Made by a program: the position numbers and the translations under genes. Below, one piece after another: positions 6,663 through 16,144 of a stretch of 20,089 nucleotides of DNA (its first letter is position 1; every line of letters begins with the position of its first letter). The notes under the pieces were generated by a model that searched no databases, was not told the DNA's origin, and saw nothing but the letters and a program-made list of their open reading frames with translations. Source of the stretch: Clostridia bacterium (lineage in GTDB: Bacteria; Bacillota; Clostridia; Christensenellales; UBA1242); the NCBI GenBank assembly GCA_017443885.1, contig JAFSXW010000079.1, positions 1-20,089 of the forward strand, written 5' to 3'.

Positions 6663-7820
6663 ATGGAAAAAGTTATATTAATTAGATATTGTGAGATTCA
6701 TTTAAAAGGAAAAAACAGAAGTTTTTTTGAAAACTTACTTTTAAACAACATCAAAACAGCATTAAAGAATTTTAATTTAAAAGTAACAAAAACACCAGCA
6801 AGATATATCGTTAGTGAGTTTAATGAAAATGATGAAAGTGAAATTATAGAAATTTTAAAATGTATTCCGGGCATTTTCTCATTTTCTAGGGCAACAAAAA
6901 TAAAAACAGATTTGCATGAGATTGAAAAACTTTCAATTGCTTTAATGCAAGATAAAAAAGGCACATTTAAAGTGAACACTAATCGTGCAGATAAAACTGT
7001 TGCCTTAAATTCTATGGAAATTTCAAGAGAAATTGGTGGAAAAATTTTAGCATCAAATAAAAACTTAACTGTTGATGTGCATGAACCTAACTTTAGCGTG
7101 AGTATTGATATTCGTGAAAATGGCGAAACTTTTGTTTTCACTGATTCAATTTTAGGTGTTGGCGGTATGCCAGTGGGCTCTAGTGGAAAGGCTCTTTTGC
7201 TTTTATCTGGGGGAATAGATAGCCCTGTGGCTGGATATATGATGGCAAAAAGGGGAACTGAAATTTCAGCAGTCCATTTTCATAGTTTTCCGTTTACTAG
7301 CCCAGAAGCAAAAGAAAAGGTGATAACACTTGCAAATAAACTAAAAAAATATGCTGGCAAAATTAATCTTTATGTGGTTAGCGTAACGAATATTCAAAAA
7401 GAAATTCATAAAAATTGCCATGAATCTTATATGATAACGCTTTTAAGAAGGTGTATGTTTAAGATTGCCGAAAGACTTTGCAAGGAAAAAGGGCTAGATA
7501 TGATTGTAACGGGCGAAAGTTTAGGGCAGGTTGCCAGCCAAACAATAGAATCGATTAAAGTGGTTGAAAGTGTGGTTGAAAGCACACCAGTTTTAAGGCC
7601 ACTTATTGCATTTGATAAAAATGAAACAATTTTAATTAGCAAAAAGATAGACACATTTAAAACAAGCACTCTTCCATTTGAAGATTGTTGCACTGTGTTT
7701 TTGCCAGATGCTCCAATTATAAAACCAAAACTAGAGAAGGTTTTAATTGAAGAAAGTAAAATTGATGCAGAAAACCTTATAAAGGAAGCAATGCAAAATA
7801 TTGAATTAATTGAAATTTAA
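6663..7820 (+). CDS. thiI: tRNA 4-thiouridine synthase / sulfurtransferase ThiI
   Basis: This 385-residue protein has the bacterial ThiI layout: an N-terminal ferredoxin-like part, a THUMP domain at about residues 60-165 that binds the tRNA, then a PP-loop adenylating domain with SGGIDS at 182-187. Later marks are TGESLGQVASQT and the EDCCTVFLP segment that carries conserved cysteines. It lacks the C-terminal rhodanese domain of the E. coli enzyme, as is usual in Firmicutes, where the paired desulfurase supplies persulfide sulfur directly. It makes s4U8 in tRNA and in some bacteria also supplies sulfur for the thiamine thiazole. AAGGA at 6649-6653 precedes the ATG. Confidence 0.96.
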   Translation: MEKVILIRYCEIHLKGKNRSFFENLLLNNIKTALKNFNLKVTKTPARYIVSEFNENDESEIIEILKCIPGIFSFSRATKIKTDLHEIEKLSIALMQDKKGTFKVNTNRADKTVALNSMEISREIGGKILASNKNLTVDVHEPNFSVSIDIRENGETFVFTDSILGVGGMPVGSSGKALLLLSGGIDSPVAGYMMAKRGTEISAVHFHSFPFTSPEAKEKVITLANKLKKYAGKINLYVVSVTNIQKEIHKNCHESYMITLLRRCMFKIAERLCKEKGLDMIVTGESLGQVASQTIESIKVVESVVESTPVLRPLIAFDKNETILISKKIDTFKTSTLPFEDCCTVFLPDAPIIKPKLEKVLIEESKIDAENLIKEAMQNIELIEI

Positions 7821-7829
7821 TAAATAATA

Positions 7830-7862
7830 AAAAACACCCCTAAAATTTGGGGGTGTTTTTTA
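7830..7862. terminator. Bidirectional terminator between thiI and the penicillin-binding protein gene
   Basis: A perfect 11-base stem, AAAAACACCCC (7830-7840) with GGGGTGTTTTT (7850-7860), has a 9-base loop and A/T runs on both sides. It overlaps the first base of the reverse-strand stop codon of the convergent gene, so both transcripts can end here. Confidence 0.92.
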
Positions 7863-10070
7863 TGTGTAAAATATTTTCACCAAGTTGCTTAAAATTTGAG
7901 TGCCCATATAATTGGTTTCTATCACAAAATATTCTAAAATACTGTTTTTCAAAGCGAGTGAATCTAAAAAGAAATATGCTTGCCCTGTGCCATTAGTTTT
8001 GGCTATTTCTTCGCCGTTTCGATAAATAATGTAAGAACTTTCTTTGTTTGTTTTAAATGTTATTTTAGGGATATTATTTTCTAGTTTTGCCTCAATTTCT
8101 AGTGGCTCACTAACTTGGTTTATTGGTGGTAAAAAGTTTTCATTAAAATTTTCTAATTTTAAAAATTCATTAGGAGTTTCACTAGTGGCAAGCACAACTT
8201 TATGCTCGGTTTCTAAAATATGAGTGTCGATATTTTTTTGTGTGATGCCATGAGGGACGGTAAATTCTGGAGGCGATTTTTTTGTGTATAAATTCTGTAA
8301 AACTTGCTTGTTATAAATAGCAGGGAAAGTTGCACCATTAACTCTTTTCGGCATTGGCTTATCGCTAGAAAAAATATGGCTAATTATTGTGTGGGCAGGG
8401 GTGTAAGAAACGCAATAAGCATCAGTGTTGTCGCTAGAATTAATGGCTCCAACGGTGCCTGTTTTAGAGGCAACACTATATCCTAAATCTCCTATTCTTT
8501 TTGCCGTTCCAGATGTTGTGGTTTCTTTAAGCATATCTGTTAGTAGATATGCCGTTTCTGGCGAGCAGGCAAAAGAAGATGTGCTAGGTTTTTCATAAAT
8601 AATATCTCCATTTTTATTTTCAATTTTCAAAATAAAAGATGGGGGGAAATATTGCCCAGTGTTAGCGAGTGTCATATATGCACCAGCTAATTCTAAATCA
8701 CTAAGCCCATTTTTTGTTGCCCCTAAACTTAATGCAAGATTTGCATCTTCGTCTGTTAGCCCCAAGCCAAAATTATTGCCAAAATCAACGCTTTTTTGTG
8801 GCGAAATCATTTCCATAACTTTAACGGCAGGAATATTTAATGATTTAATTAACGCTTCTTTTGCGCTAACATAGCCATGATATTTGTTATCTGCATTATT
8901 AGGCGAATATCCATTTATGTTAATTTCTTCATCTAAAATTAAACTAGATGGGTAAATTTTTCCACTTTCAATAGCAGGAGCATACACGCAAATAGGCTTT
9001 AAAACAGAGCCTGATTGTCGTTTAATGTTTTCTATCGTTTCATGAGAATTTGAAGCATAGGCAATAACAAGATGTGAGTTGTTATCTAAAACTATAATTG
9101 AAGAATTTGGATTGTTATTTTCTTCTGTGTTCATTATATTTTCATTTTTAATTAGCGAGTCTATTTCACTTTGCATAGATGCATTAAAATTTGTGTAAAT
9201 TTTGTAATTAGATGCAACAAAATTATTTTCTTGCAAATTTAAAATCTTTTTGGCTTCACTAACAACATTTCTAAAAAACGCATTGTATGTTTTGTGATAC
9301 GCAAATTCTAGTGGCTCATTTATTCTATTATTATATTCTTCGCTAGAAATATATCCATCTTTAAGCATTTCTTTTAAAACAAGGTTTTTTCTTGAAATTG
9401 CTTTTTGAAGGTTTGTTTGAGGGTTATATAGCGATGGGGCATTAATTATTGCCACCAAAAATGCACTTTCGTTTAATGAAAGGTTAGATGCCTCTTTATT
9501 AAAGTAAAAGGTTGAGGCATCAGCTATTCCATAGCACCCGCCACCAAAATAAATTGAATTAATGTAGAGTTCTAAAATTTCATTTTTAGAAAACTCTTTT
9601 TCTAGTTGCTTAGTAAGTTTTATTTCTTTCATTTTTCTTGTGATTGTTTTATCACTAGATAAAAAAGTGTTTTTAACTAATTGCTGGCTAATAGTTGAGC
9701 CACCTTGCTTAAATTTGCCATTTTTAATATTGTTTACCAAAGCACCAACCATTCTATGAAAATCTATTCCAGAATGTGAATAAAACTTTTTATCTTCCAT
9801 TGAAATAAAAGCATTTATAACATTTTGTGGTAAGTCTTTAAGTTTAATGGTGCTGTTTCCGCCTATATAGTAAACAATGTTATTATTATCATCTAAAATT
9901 TCAGCGCCTCGTTTATTTTCAAGGCTTAAAGCCTGAGCGTTAAGGGTAATGCCACTAGTTACAGAAAAATAAAATGCAAAAAGACCAAAAACACTTGAAA
10001 TGATTAAAGCGAAAAACACTAGCAGTGTTTTAAGTAAAATTTTATATCCTTTTTTTGCTTTTGTTTTCAT
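7860..10070 (-). CDS. Class A penicillin-binding protein (transglycosylase/transpeptidase, PBP1A family)
   Basis: This 736-residue bifunctional cell-wall synthase polymerises lipid II and cross-links the glycan strands outside the membrane. A cytoplasmic basic tail and one membrane anchor (about residues 11-37) precede a GT51 domain with catalytic Glu 92 in SMEDKKFYSHSGID, QGGSTISQQLVKN (122-134) and ELYINSIYFGGG. The transpeptidase domain carries S355-x-x-K358 (GSVLKP), S410-L-N412 and K536-T-G. The last 80 or so residues look like a small beta domain of the fibronectin type III kind. All catalytic residues are present. The ATG at 10070 has no clear ribosome site. Sporulation paralogues such as PbpF/PbpG are possible, but nothing in the sequence decides this. 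Confidence 0.95.
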   Translation of the reverse strand: MKTKAKKGYKILLKTLLVFFALIISSVFGLFAFYFSVTSGITLNAQALSLENKRGAEILDDNNNIVYYIGGNSTIKLKDLPQNVINAFISMEDKKFYSHSGIDFHRMVGALVNNIKNGKFKQGGSTISQQLVKNTFLSSDKTITRKMKEIKLTKQLEKEFSKNEILELYINSIYFGGGCYGIADASTFYFNKEASNLSLNESAFLVAIINAPSLYNPQTNLQKAISRKNLVLKEMLKDGYISSEEYNNRINEPLEFAYHKTYNAFFRNVVSEAKKILNLQENNFVASNYKIYTNFNASMQSEIDSLIKNENIMNTEENNNPNSSIIVLDNNSHLVIAYASNSHETIENIKRQSGSVLKPICVYAPAIESGKIYPSSLILDEEININGYSPNNADNKYHGYVSAKEALIKSLNIPAVKVMEMISPQKSVDFGNNFGLGLTDEDANLALSLGATKNGLSDLELAGAYMTLANTGQYFPPSFILKIENKNGDIIYEKPSTSSFACSPETAYLLTDMLKETTTSGTAKRIGDLGYSVASKTGTVGAINSSDNTDAYCVSYTPAHTIISHIFSSDKPMPKRVNGATFPAIYNKQVLQNLYTKKSPPEFTVPHGITQKNIDTHILETEHKVVLATSETPNEFLKLENFNENFLPPINQVSEPLEIEAKLENNIPKITFKTNKESSYIIYRNGEEIAKTNGTGQAYFFLDSLALKNSILEYFVIETNYMGTQILSNLVKIFYT

Positions 10071-10128
10071 TTATGGTAGTTTGTGCAACAAAGTGAAAAT
10101 TATTTATAATTTTGACTAAATTTGACGA

Positions 10129-10157
10129 ATTATAAAGCAATTTTTGAAAAATGACAA
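10129..10157 (-). promoter_or_regulatory. Consensus sigma-A promoter for the penicillin-binding protein gene
   Basis: On the reverse strand TTGTCA (10157-10152) and TATAAT (10134-10129) are separated by exactly 17 bases. The start of transcription would fall near 10121, giving a leader of about 50 bases. Confidence 0.75.
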
Positions 10158-10163
10158 AAAATG

Positions 10164-10192
10164 TTGAAAAATTTAGGCTAAGTATTTATAAT
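10164..10192 (+). promoter_or_regulatory. Consensus sigma-A promoter for the miaB-mutS-mutL-miaA operon
   Basis: TTGAAA (10164-10169) and TATAAT (10187-10192) are separated by 17 bases; a second TATAAT overlaps at 10192-10197. The -35 lies only 6 bases from the -35 of the divergent promoter, so the two promoters are back to back. Confidence 0.75.
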
Positions 10193-10226
10193 ATAATTGT
10201 ATTTTATTAATTATAAAGGGTGTATT

Positions 10227-11561
10227 ATGAAGTATTACTATATATTAACTTACGGATGCCAAATGAATGTGCATGAATCTGAAAAACTTGCAGGAATACT
10301 TGAAAGCCAAGGATATTTATGCACTGAAAATAAAGAAGAAGCAGATGTTGTGGTGTTTAACACTTGTGCAATAAGAGAAACTGCAGAGCAAAAAATAATG
10401 GGCAATATTGGCGAATTTAAAGGTTTAAAAAAGAAAAAGCCAAACATGATAATAGCTATTTGTGGGTGCATGAGCCAGCAGAAGAATTATCCAGAAATGT
10501 TAAAAGCAAAGTTTCCTTTTATTGATATTATTTTTGGAACGCATAATATTAGTGAATTTGGTAGTTATTTAATAAAAAGGCTTGAAACTGGCAAAAAAAT
10601 TATTGAAATTAGCGAAACTGAAAATATTTCTAATAGGGATAATATGCCTAAAAAACGCACGAGCGGAATAAATGCATGGATAAACATAATGTATGGGTGC
10701 AATAATTTTTGTTCTTATTGCATAGTGCCTTATGTTCGTGGCAGAGAAGTTAGCAGACCAAAAGAAGAAATTATTTGTGAAATTAAAAAGGCTTTAAGTG
10801 ATGGTTTTAAAGAAATAACTTTGCTTGGGCAAAATGTTAATTCTTATGGAAATGATGATAGAGAAAAATTTGGAACTTTTGCCGAGCTTTTAAGTGATGT
10901 GGATAAAATTGATGGCAAGTTTAGAATAAAATTTATGACTAGCCACCCAAAAGATTTAACCGATGATGTGCTTGATGTGATAGCAAAAAGCAATAAAATT
11001 ATTCATTATTTGCATTTACCAATTCAATCTGGCAGTAACAATATTTTAAAACTTATGAATAGGCACTACACAAAAGAAAGCTATTTAAATTTAATTGATA
11101 GAGCAAAAAGAATTGTGCCAGATGCAGAGTTTTCTTCTGATATAATAGTTGGATTCCCTGGCGAAACAGAAGAAGATTTTTCTGAAACACTAGATGTGGT
11201 AAAAAAAGTTGGCTATCAGCAGTTATTCACATATATTTATAGCAAAAGAAAAGGGACAGTGGCAGAAAAACTAGAAAACCAAGTGCCTATTGCAATTAAA
11301 AAAGACCGCATTAAAAGGCTAATTAGTTTAGAGCAAGAAATGGCATCTAAAATAAGTGATAAATATGTTGGTGAAATTGTTGAAGTTTTAATTGAAGATG
11401 TTCATCCTAAAAAGCAAGGCTATGTTGTTGGCGACACTTTTTTTGGTAAAACAGTTTCAATTAAGGGCGATGCTAGTTTAGTTGGAAGTTTTAAAATGGT
11501 TAAAATTACAAGTAGTAAGCTAACAACGCTTTCAGGAGAAATTGTGGAGGAAATATGCTAA
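10227..11561 (+). CDS. miaB: tRNA-2-methylthio-N6-dimethylallyladenosine synthase MiaB
   Basis: This 444-residue radical SAM methylthiotransferase adds the methylthio group to i6A37 of tRNAs reading UNN codons. The N-terminal UPF0004 domain binds the auxiliary 4Fe-4S cluster through Cys 11 (TYGCQMN), Cys 47 (NTCAIRETA) and Cys 81 (CGCMSQ). The radical SAM cluster is Cys 158/162/165 in GCNNFCSYC. A TRAM RNA-binding domain ends the protein (about 375-444). The start is ATG 10227 with AAAGGGTG at 10214-10221; a longer in-frame TTG at 10197 overlaps the promoter -10 and is rejected. It overlaps mutS by 7 bases. MiaA, which makes its substrate, is encoded three genes on in the same operon. Confidence 0.96.
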   Translation: MKYYYILTYGCQMNVHESEKLAGILESQGYLCTENKEEADVVVFNTCAIRETAEQKIMGNIGEFKGLKKKKPNMIIAICGCMSQQKNYPEMLKAKFPFIDIIFGTHNISEFGSYLIKRLETGKKIIEISETENISNRDNMPKKRTSGINAWINIMYGCNNFCSYCIVPYVRGREVSRPKEEIICEIKKALSDGFKEITLLGQNVNSYGNDDREKFGTFAELLSDVDKIDGKFRIKFMTSHPKDLTDDVLDVIAKSNKIIHYLHLPIQSGSNNILKLMNRHYTKESYLNLIDRAKRIVPDAEFSSDIIVGFPGETEEDFSETLDVVKKVGYQQLFTYIYSKRKGTVAEKLENQVPIAIKKDRIKRLISLEQEMASKISDKYVGEIVEVLIEDVHPKKQGYVVGDTFFGKTVSIKGDASLVGSFKMVKITSSKLTTLSGEIVEEIC

Positions 11562-14167
11562 CTAAAGAAGAAAAAGAAAAAGTTAGCCCAATGATGAAAG
11601 AATATTTAAGCACAAAGGAGAATTATCCAGATTGTGTTTTGTTTTATAGGTTGGGCGATTTTTATGAGATGTTTTTTGAAGATGCAATTTTAGTTAGCCG
11701 TATGCTAGATATCACACTAACTGGCAAAGATTGCGGGCTAAGCTATCGTGCTCCAATGTGTGGAATTCCTTATCACGCAGCAAATGGCTATATTGCAAAA
11801 TTAATTGATAATAATTTAAAGGTCGCAATAGCAGAGCAAGAAGGTGAAGTGGTTCCTGGAAAACTTATGCAAAGAAAAGTTGTGCGTATTGTAACCCCAG
11901 GCACAGTTTTAGATAATGATAATTTAGATGATAAAATAAACAACTATATTGCGTCTGTTTATAAAAATAAAAGCACAATTGGCGTTTGCTATGCAGATAT
12001 TTCCACAGGGCTTATTAGAGCAACCGAACTATCTGGCGAAAACGCACTTTCGAGCCTAGATGATATTTTGTCTACCATAAAGCCAAAAGAAGTTTTATGC
12101 AACGAAGAAATGAAAATTTATTCGCAAAGTTTGCTTTCGGTGAAAATGGGTGCAGTTAGTGATTTTAGCATAGCTAGTTCACTTTATTTTTCATACCCAA
12201 GAGCAACTGCAAATATTAAAAAGCAATTTAATATTAAAAATCTAGAAAGCGTTGATCTTAAAGATGAAAAGTGTGCTGTTGTTGCCACAGGAGCTCTGCT
12301 TGATTATCTTGAAGAAACCCAGATGCAAAGTTTGTCTAATATTAAAGAGCTTAAAAAGCATTATAATTCACACTATATGCACCTAGATATAACGGCTAGA
12401 AGAAATTTAGAGCTCACAGAAAATATGAACACCAGAAAAAAACAAGGATCTCTTTTAGGGCTTTTAGATAGCACCAGAAGTGCTCTTGGCGCAAGAAAAC
12501 TTAGGCAATATGTGGAAAATCCTTTAATTGTTTCTAGTGAAATTAATAATAGGCTCGATGCTATAGAAGAATTAGGAAACAATGTTCTTGCAAGAGAAGG
12601 CTCTGTGGACTTGTTTGATAAAGTGTGCGATATTGAAAGAATATGTGGCAAAATTGCTATTGGCACTGTTACCCCTAAAGACTGCTTTAATTTAGGTGAA
12701 ACGCTTTCTGTTGTGCCAGAAATTATAAAAAGATATGGTGGTTTTAAATCTGTTTATATAAAAAATGCTGTGAGTAATTTAGTTGATGTTCATGAATTAA
12801 CCTACACACTAGTATCGGCTTTTAATAAAGAAGCACCAGTAAACTATAAAGATGGCGGATTTATTAATAAAGGCTTTAATGAAGAACTAGATAAACTAAA
12901 AAGCATACCATCAAGGGGAAAACAGTGGATTTTAGATTATGAAGCCAAAGAAAAAGAGCGCACTGGCATTAAAAACCTAAAAGTTGCCTATAACAAAGTT
13001 TTTGGATATTATATTGAAATAACAAAAAGTTTCTATTCGCTTATTCCAGAAAACTATATATTAAAACAAACTCTTAAAGACTCTCAAAAATTTATAACAG
13101 ACGAACTTAAAAACACTGAAAGAGAAATTGAGAGCGGTGGTGCGCTTGCTCTTAGCCTAGAACTAGAAATATACGATAAAATTAAGGCACAACTGCTAAC
13201 TAAAATTAGCGACCTTCTTAAAATTAGTGAAGGCATTGCGTGCCTAGATGCTATTACATCTTTAGCAAGATGCTCTTTTACGCATAATTATGTTAAACCA
13301 ATTATTAATGAAAATGTTAGTGAACTAAACATTGTTGGTGGCAGACACCCAGTGATTGAAAGTTTTATGCCATCAGGGCAGTTTGTGGATAACGACACTC
13401 TTTTAGATGGTAAAGAAAACAACATTTTAATTATCACAGGGCCTAATATGGGTGGTAAAAGCACATATATGCGTCAGGTTGCATTAATCACACTTTTAGC
13501 ACATATTGGCTCATTTGTTCCGGCAAAAAGTGCCATTGTTCCACTAACAGATAGAATATTTACCAGAATTGGTGCTAGTGATGACTTATCTATGGGAAAT
13601 AGCACTTTTATGGTGGAAATGAGCGAGATGAGCAATATTGTTCGAAATGCAACATCTAAAAGCCTTTTAATTCTAGACGAAGTTGGGCGTGGAACATCAA
13701 CATTTGATGGTATGAGCATTGCCTATGCAATAATAGAATACCTTGCAAAAAATATTAAAGCAAAAACATTATTTGCAACGCATTATCACGAACTAACTGT
13801 TCTTGAAGGAAGATTAAGTGGGGTTAAGAATTACAGGGTTTTAGTTAAAGAATATAATGGCAGTGTTATTTTCCTTCATAAAATTGCAAGGGGAAGTGCC
13901 AATAAAAGTTTTGGTATTGAAGTTGCAAGCCTTGCTGGGCTTCCAGATGAATTAATAAAAAGAGCAAAAGAAATTTTAAATAGCGATGAAATTGCTCAGA
14001 TTAAAACCGAAGCGCCTAGTGCTTCTAGCGTTAGCGATGTGCCTGCATTAAGCCCATGTGCGTATGAAGTGATTAATGTTTTAAAAGATATGGATATGAA
14101 CACCATTTCGCCACTAATGGCTTTTGGAACTCTTCAAAACCTAGTGGATAAAGTTAAAAATAATTAA
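11555..14167 (+). CDS. mutS: DNA mismatch repair protein MutS
   Basis: This 870-residue protein has the usual MutS1 length and layout. The mismatch-reading Phe-Tyr-Glu is at 36-38 in LGDFYEMFF. Connector, lever and clamp regions follow, then the ABC-type ATPase with Walker A GPNMGGKS (629-636), the STFMVEM signature, Walker B LLILDEVGRGTS with Asp 708/Glu 709, and the ATHYHEL switch. MutS recognises base mismatches and small loops after replication and recruits MutL. GGAGG just upstream of ATG 11555 lies inside miaB, with a 7-base overlap that implies coupled translation. mutL follows after 9 bases. Confidence 0.98.
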   Translation: MLTKEEKEKVSPMMKEYLSTKENYPDCVLFYRLGDFYEMFFEDAILVSRMLDITLTGKDCGLSYRAPMCGIPYHAANGYIAKLIDNNLKVAIAEQEGEVVPGKLMQRKVVRIVTPGTVLDNDNLDDKINNYIASVYKNKSTIGVCYADISTGLIRATELSGENALSSLDDILSTIKPKEVLCNEEMKIYSQSLLSVKMGAVSDFSIASSLYFSYPRATANIKKQFNIKNLESVDLKDEKCAVVATGALLDYLEETQMQSLSNIKELKKHYNSHYMHLDITARRNLELTENMNTRKKQGSLLGLLDSTRSALGARKLRQYVENPLIVSSEINNRLDAIEELGNNVLAREGSVDLFDKVCDIERICGKIAIGTVTPKDCFNLGETLSVVPEIIKRYGGFKSVYIKNAVSNLVDVHELTYTLVSAFNKEAPVNYKDGGFINKGFNEELDKLKSIPSRGKQWILDYEAKEKERTGIKNLKVAYNKVFGYYIEITKSFYSLIPENYILKQTLKDSQKFITDELKNTEREIESGGALALSLELEIYDKIKAQLLTKISDLLKISEGIACLDAITSLARCSFTHNYVKPIINENVSELNIVGGRHPVIESFMPSGQFVDNDTLLDGKENNILIITGPNMGGKSTYMRQVALITLLAHIGSFVPAKSAIVPLTDRIFTRIGASDDLSMGNSTFMVEMSEMSNIVRNATSKSLLILDEVGRGTSTFDGMSIAYAIIEYLAKNIKAKTLFATHYHELTVLEGRLSGVKNYRVLVKEYNGSVIFLHKIARGSANKSFGIEVASLAGLPDELIKRAKEILNSDEIAQIKTEAPSASSVSDVPALSPCAYEVINVLKDMDMNTISPLMAFGTLQNLVDKVKNN

Positions 14168-14176
14168 GGAGAATTT

Positions 14177-16144
14177 ATGGCAAAAATTAATGTTTTAACC
14201 CCTGATGTTTTTAATAAAATAGCAGCGGGCGAAGTTGTTGAAAGGCCAGCAAGTATAATTAAAGAATTAGTTGAAAATAGCATTGATAGTGGTGCAAGTT
14301 TTATAACCATTGAAGTTTATGGTGGCGGAATTGAAAAAATTGTGGTTACTGATAATGGTTGTGGAATAGAGAAAGAAGATTTGCAAAAAGCCTTTTTGCC
14401 ACATGCCACAAGCAAGATAAAAACTGCTGATGATATTAACTCAATTTTAACACTTGGCTTTAGAGGCGAGGCTCTTGCTTCTATTGCAGCCATAAGCAAT
14501 GTTTGCCTAACAAGCCGTGTGAAAGATAGCGAATTAGGTGCAACAATTTCGCTTAAAGGCGGGCTTATTTTAGGCGTGCAAGATGTTGGGGCTCCAGTTG
14601 GCACAAAAACACAAGTTGAAAATATTTTCTTTAATGTTCCTGCAAGGGCAAAGTTTTTAAAAAAGCCAAAACAAGAAGAACAAGAAATAACAAACCTAGT
14701 TTCAAGATTTATTCTTGCAAATCCTAATATTTCGTTTAGGTATTTAGCTGATGGAAAACAAATTTATCAAACAAGTGGAAATGGGGAAGAAGATGCTTTA
14801 TTTGCAGTTTATGGCAAAGATGCTATAACCGAAACAATAAAAATTAATCATGAACAATATGGTATAAAAATTCATGGTGTTATTGGAAAACCATCTTTTT
14901 CTAAGCCAAATCGCACATATCAAACACTTGTTTTAAATGGAAGATATATAAGCGCATATCAAGTTTCTTTAAGCGTGCAAGAAGCTTATAATGAAAAATT
15001 AATGAAAAGGCAATATCCATTTTATGTGTTATATATTGATATGCCAGCAGATAGCGTTGATGTTAATGTTCATCCAAATAAAATGGAAGTTAGGTTTTTA
15101 AGTTCTAGCAGTGTGTTTGGGGTTGTGTTTAATGCTTGCTCAAAAGCAATTGATAGTTTAGATGAGGTTACAAAAGCATATTTAGATGAAAGCAATCAAA
15201 AAATTTCTGCAACAAATAATGCTAGCCTAATAGGTGGTCAAACTTTAAATAACACTTCTAACTTCTTAAATGGCCCTTATAACAGTGAAACATCTAATAT
15301 TTTTAAAGAACAGCCTTTTAATTTCGCTCCAAACGAAAGTGAAAATAATAGCGATATCCCTAATTCTTTACTTAAACAGGGCTTTAACAACACAGATAAT
15401 ATTGAAGTAAATGAAGATGTTTCTTTAATTAGTGCAATCACAAAAATAAATAAAGATGAAAATGATGGGGTGCACGATGGGTTTGGTTTGGGGTCTATTC
15501 TATTAGATAGCCTAAATCAAGAAAAATCAGCGCAAGAAAAGCCAAAACAAGAAGCAATGGGAATTAAACCAGAATTAAGAAAAATTGGCAAATTCTTTAA
15601 CACATATTTGCTTTTAGAAGATGGCGAAAATTTATTTATTATAGACCAGCACGCTGCACACGAAAGGCTAATGTATGAGAAATTTAAAAGTAGCATAGAA
15701 AATGGCAGTGTGGCAGTTCAGCCTTTGCTTGTTCCTTATGTTTTAAATTTAAATGCAAGTGAAATTGAAATTTTTGAGCGTAATAAAGATGCAATGATTT
15801 CACTTGGTTTTGGTGTTGAGCCTTTTGGTGAAAATTCATATAAAATTTCTGCAATTCCAAGCATAGTGTGTGATTTAAATTTTGATGAATTTTTCTCTGA
15901 GTTTTTAAGCGAAGCGAAAAGGAATAAGGAATTAACAAAACTAGATTTAATTAGAGACCATATTATGCAACTTTCGTGCAAGAGCGCTGTTAAGGGTGGA
16001 TGGGATTTATCACAAAGCGAAATTGATAGTTTATATAATAGTTTATCCAAAGAAAAGGTTGCATTATTTTGTCCACACGGGCGTCCATTAGTTATCAGGA
16101 TAACAAAGCACGAGGTTGAAAAATGGTTCAAACGAATAGTGTAA
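14177..16144 (+). CDS. mutL: DNA mismatch repair endonuclease MutL
   Basis: This 655-residue protein has an N-terminal GHKL ATPase with ELVENSIDSGA (catalytic Glu 33), DNGCGI (Asp 59) and GFRGEAL (94-100). A poorly conserved Asn/Ser-rich linker spans about 335-465, and the C-terminal dimerisation/endonuclease domain follows. The metal-binding motif DQHAAHERLMYE starts at Asp 490, and the companion SCKSAVKGG and FCPHGRP motifs are also present. This is therefore a nicking MutL of the type found in bacteria without MutH, not an E. coli-type MutL. AAGGAG before ATG 14177 overlaps the mutS stop. The 3' end overlaps miaA by 22 bases. Confidence 0.98.
   Translation: MAKINVLTPDVFNKIAAGEVVERPASIIKELVENSIDSGASFITIEVYGGGIEKIVVTDNGCGIEKEDLQKAFLPHATSKIKTADDINSILTLGFRGEALASIAAISNVCLTSRVKDSELGATISLKGGLILGVQDVGAPVGTKTQVENIFFNVPARAKFLKKPKQEEQEITNLVSRFILANPNISFRYLADGKQIYQTSGNGEEDALFAVYGKDAITETIKINHEQYGIKIHGVIGKPSFSKPNRTYQTLVLNGRYISAYQVSLSVQEAYNEKLMKRQYPFYVLYIDMPADSVDVNVHPNKMEVRFLSSSSVFGVVFNACSKAIDSLDEVTKAYLDESNQKISATNNASLIGGQTLNNTSNFLNGPYNSETSNIFKEQPFNFAPNESENNSDIPNSLLKQGFNNTDNIEVNEDVSLISAITKINKDENDGVHDGFGLGSILLDSLNQEKSAQEKPKQEAMGIKPELRKIGKFFNTYLLLEDGENLFIIDQHAAHERLMYEKFKSSIENGSVAVQPLLVPYVLNLNASEIEIFERNKDAMISLGFGVEPFGENSYKISAIPSIVCDLNFDEFFSEFLSEAKRNKELTKLDLIRDHIMQLSCKSAVKGGWDLSQSEIDSLYNSLSKEKVALFCPHGRPLVIRITKHEVEKWFKRIV

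Noticed and set aside
10197..10226. TTG start adding ten residues to MiaB
   Set aside because: It overlaps the second TATAAT of the promoter, and MiaB proteins start a few residues before the TYGCQMN motif.
15684..16131. Two overlapping reverse-strand frames under mutL
   Set aside because: MutL is continuous and conserved here with its metal-binding and CPHGRP motifs; the reverse frames look like shadows with no family features.
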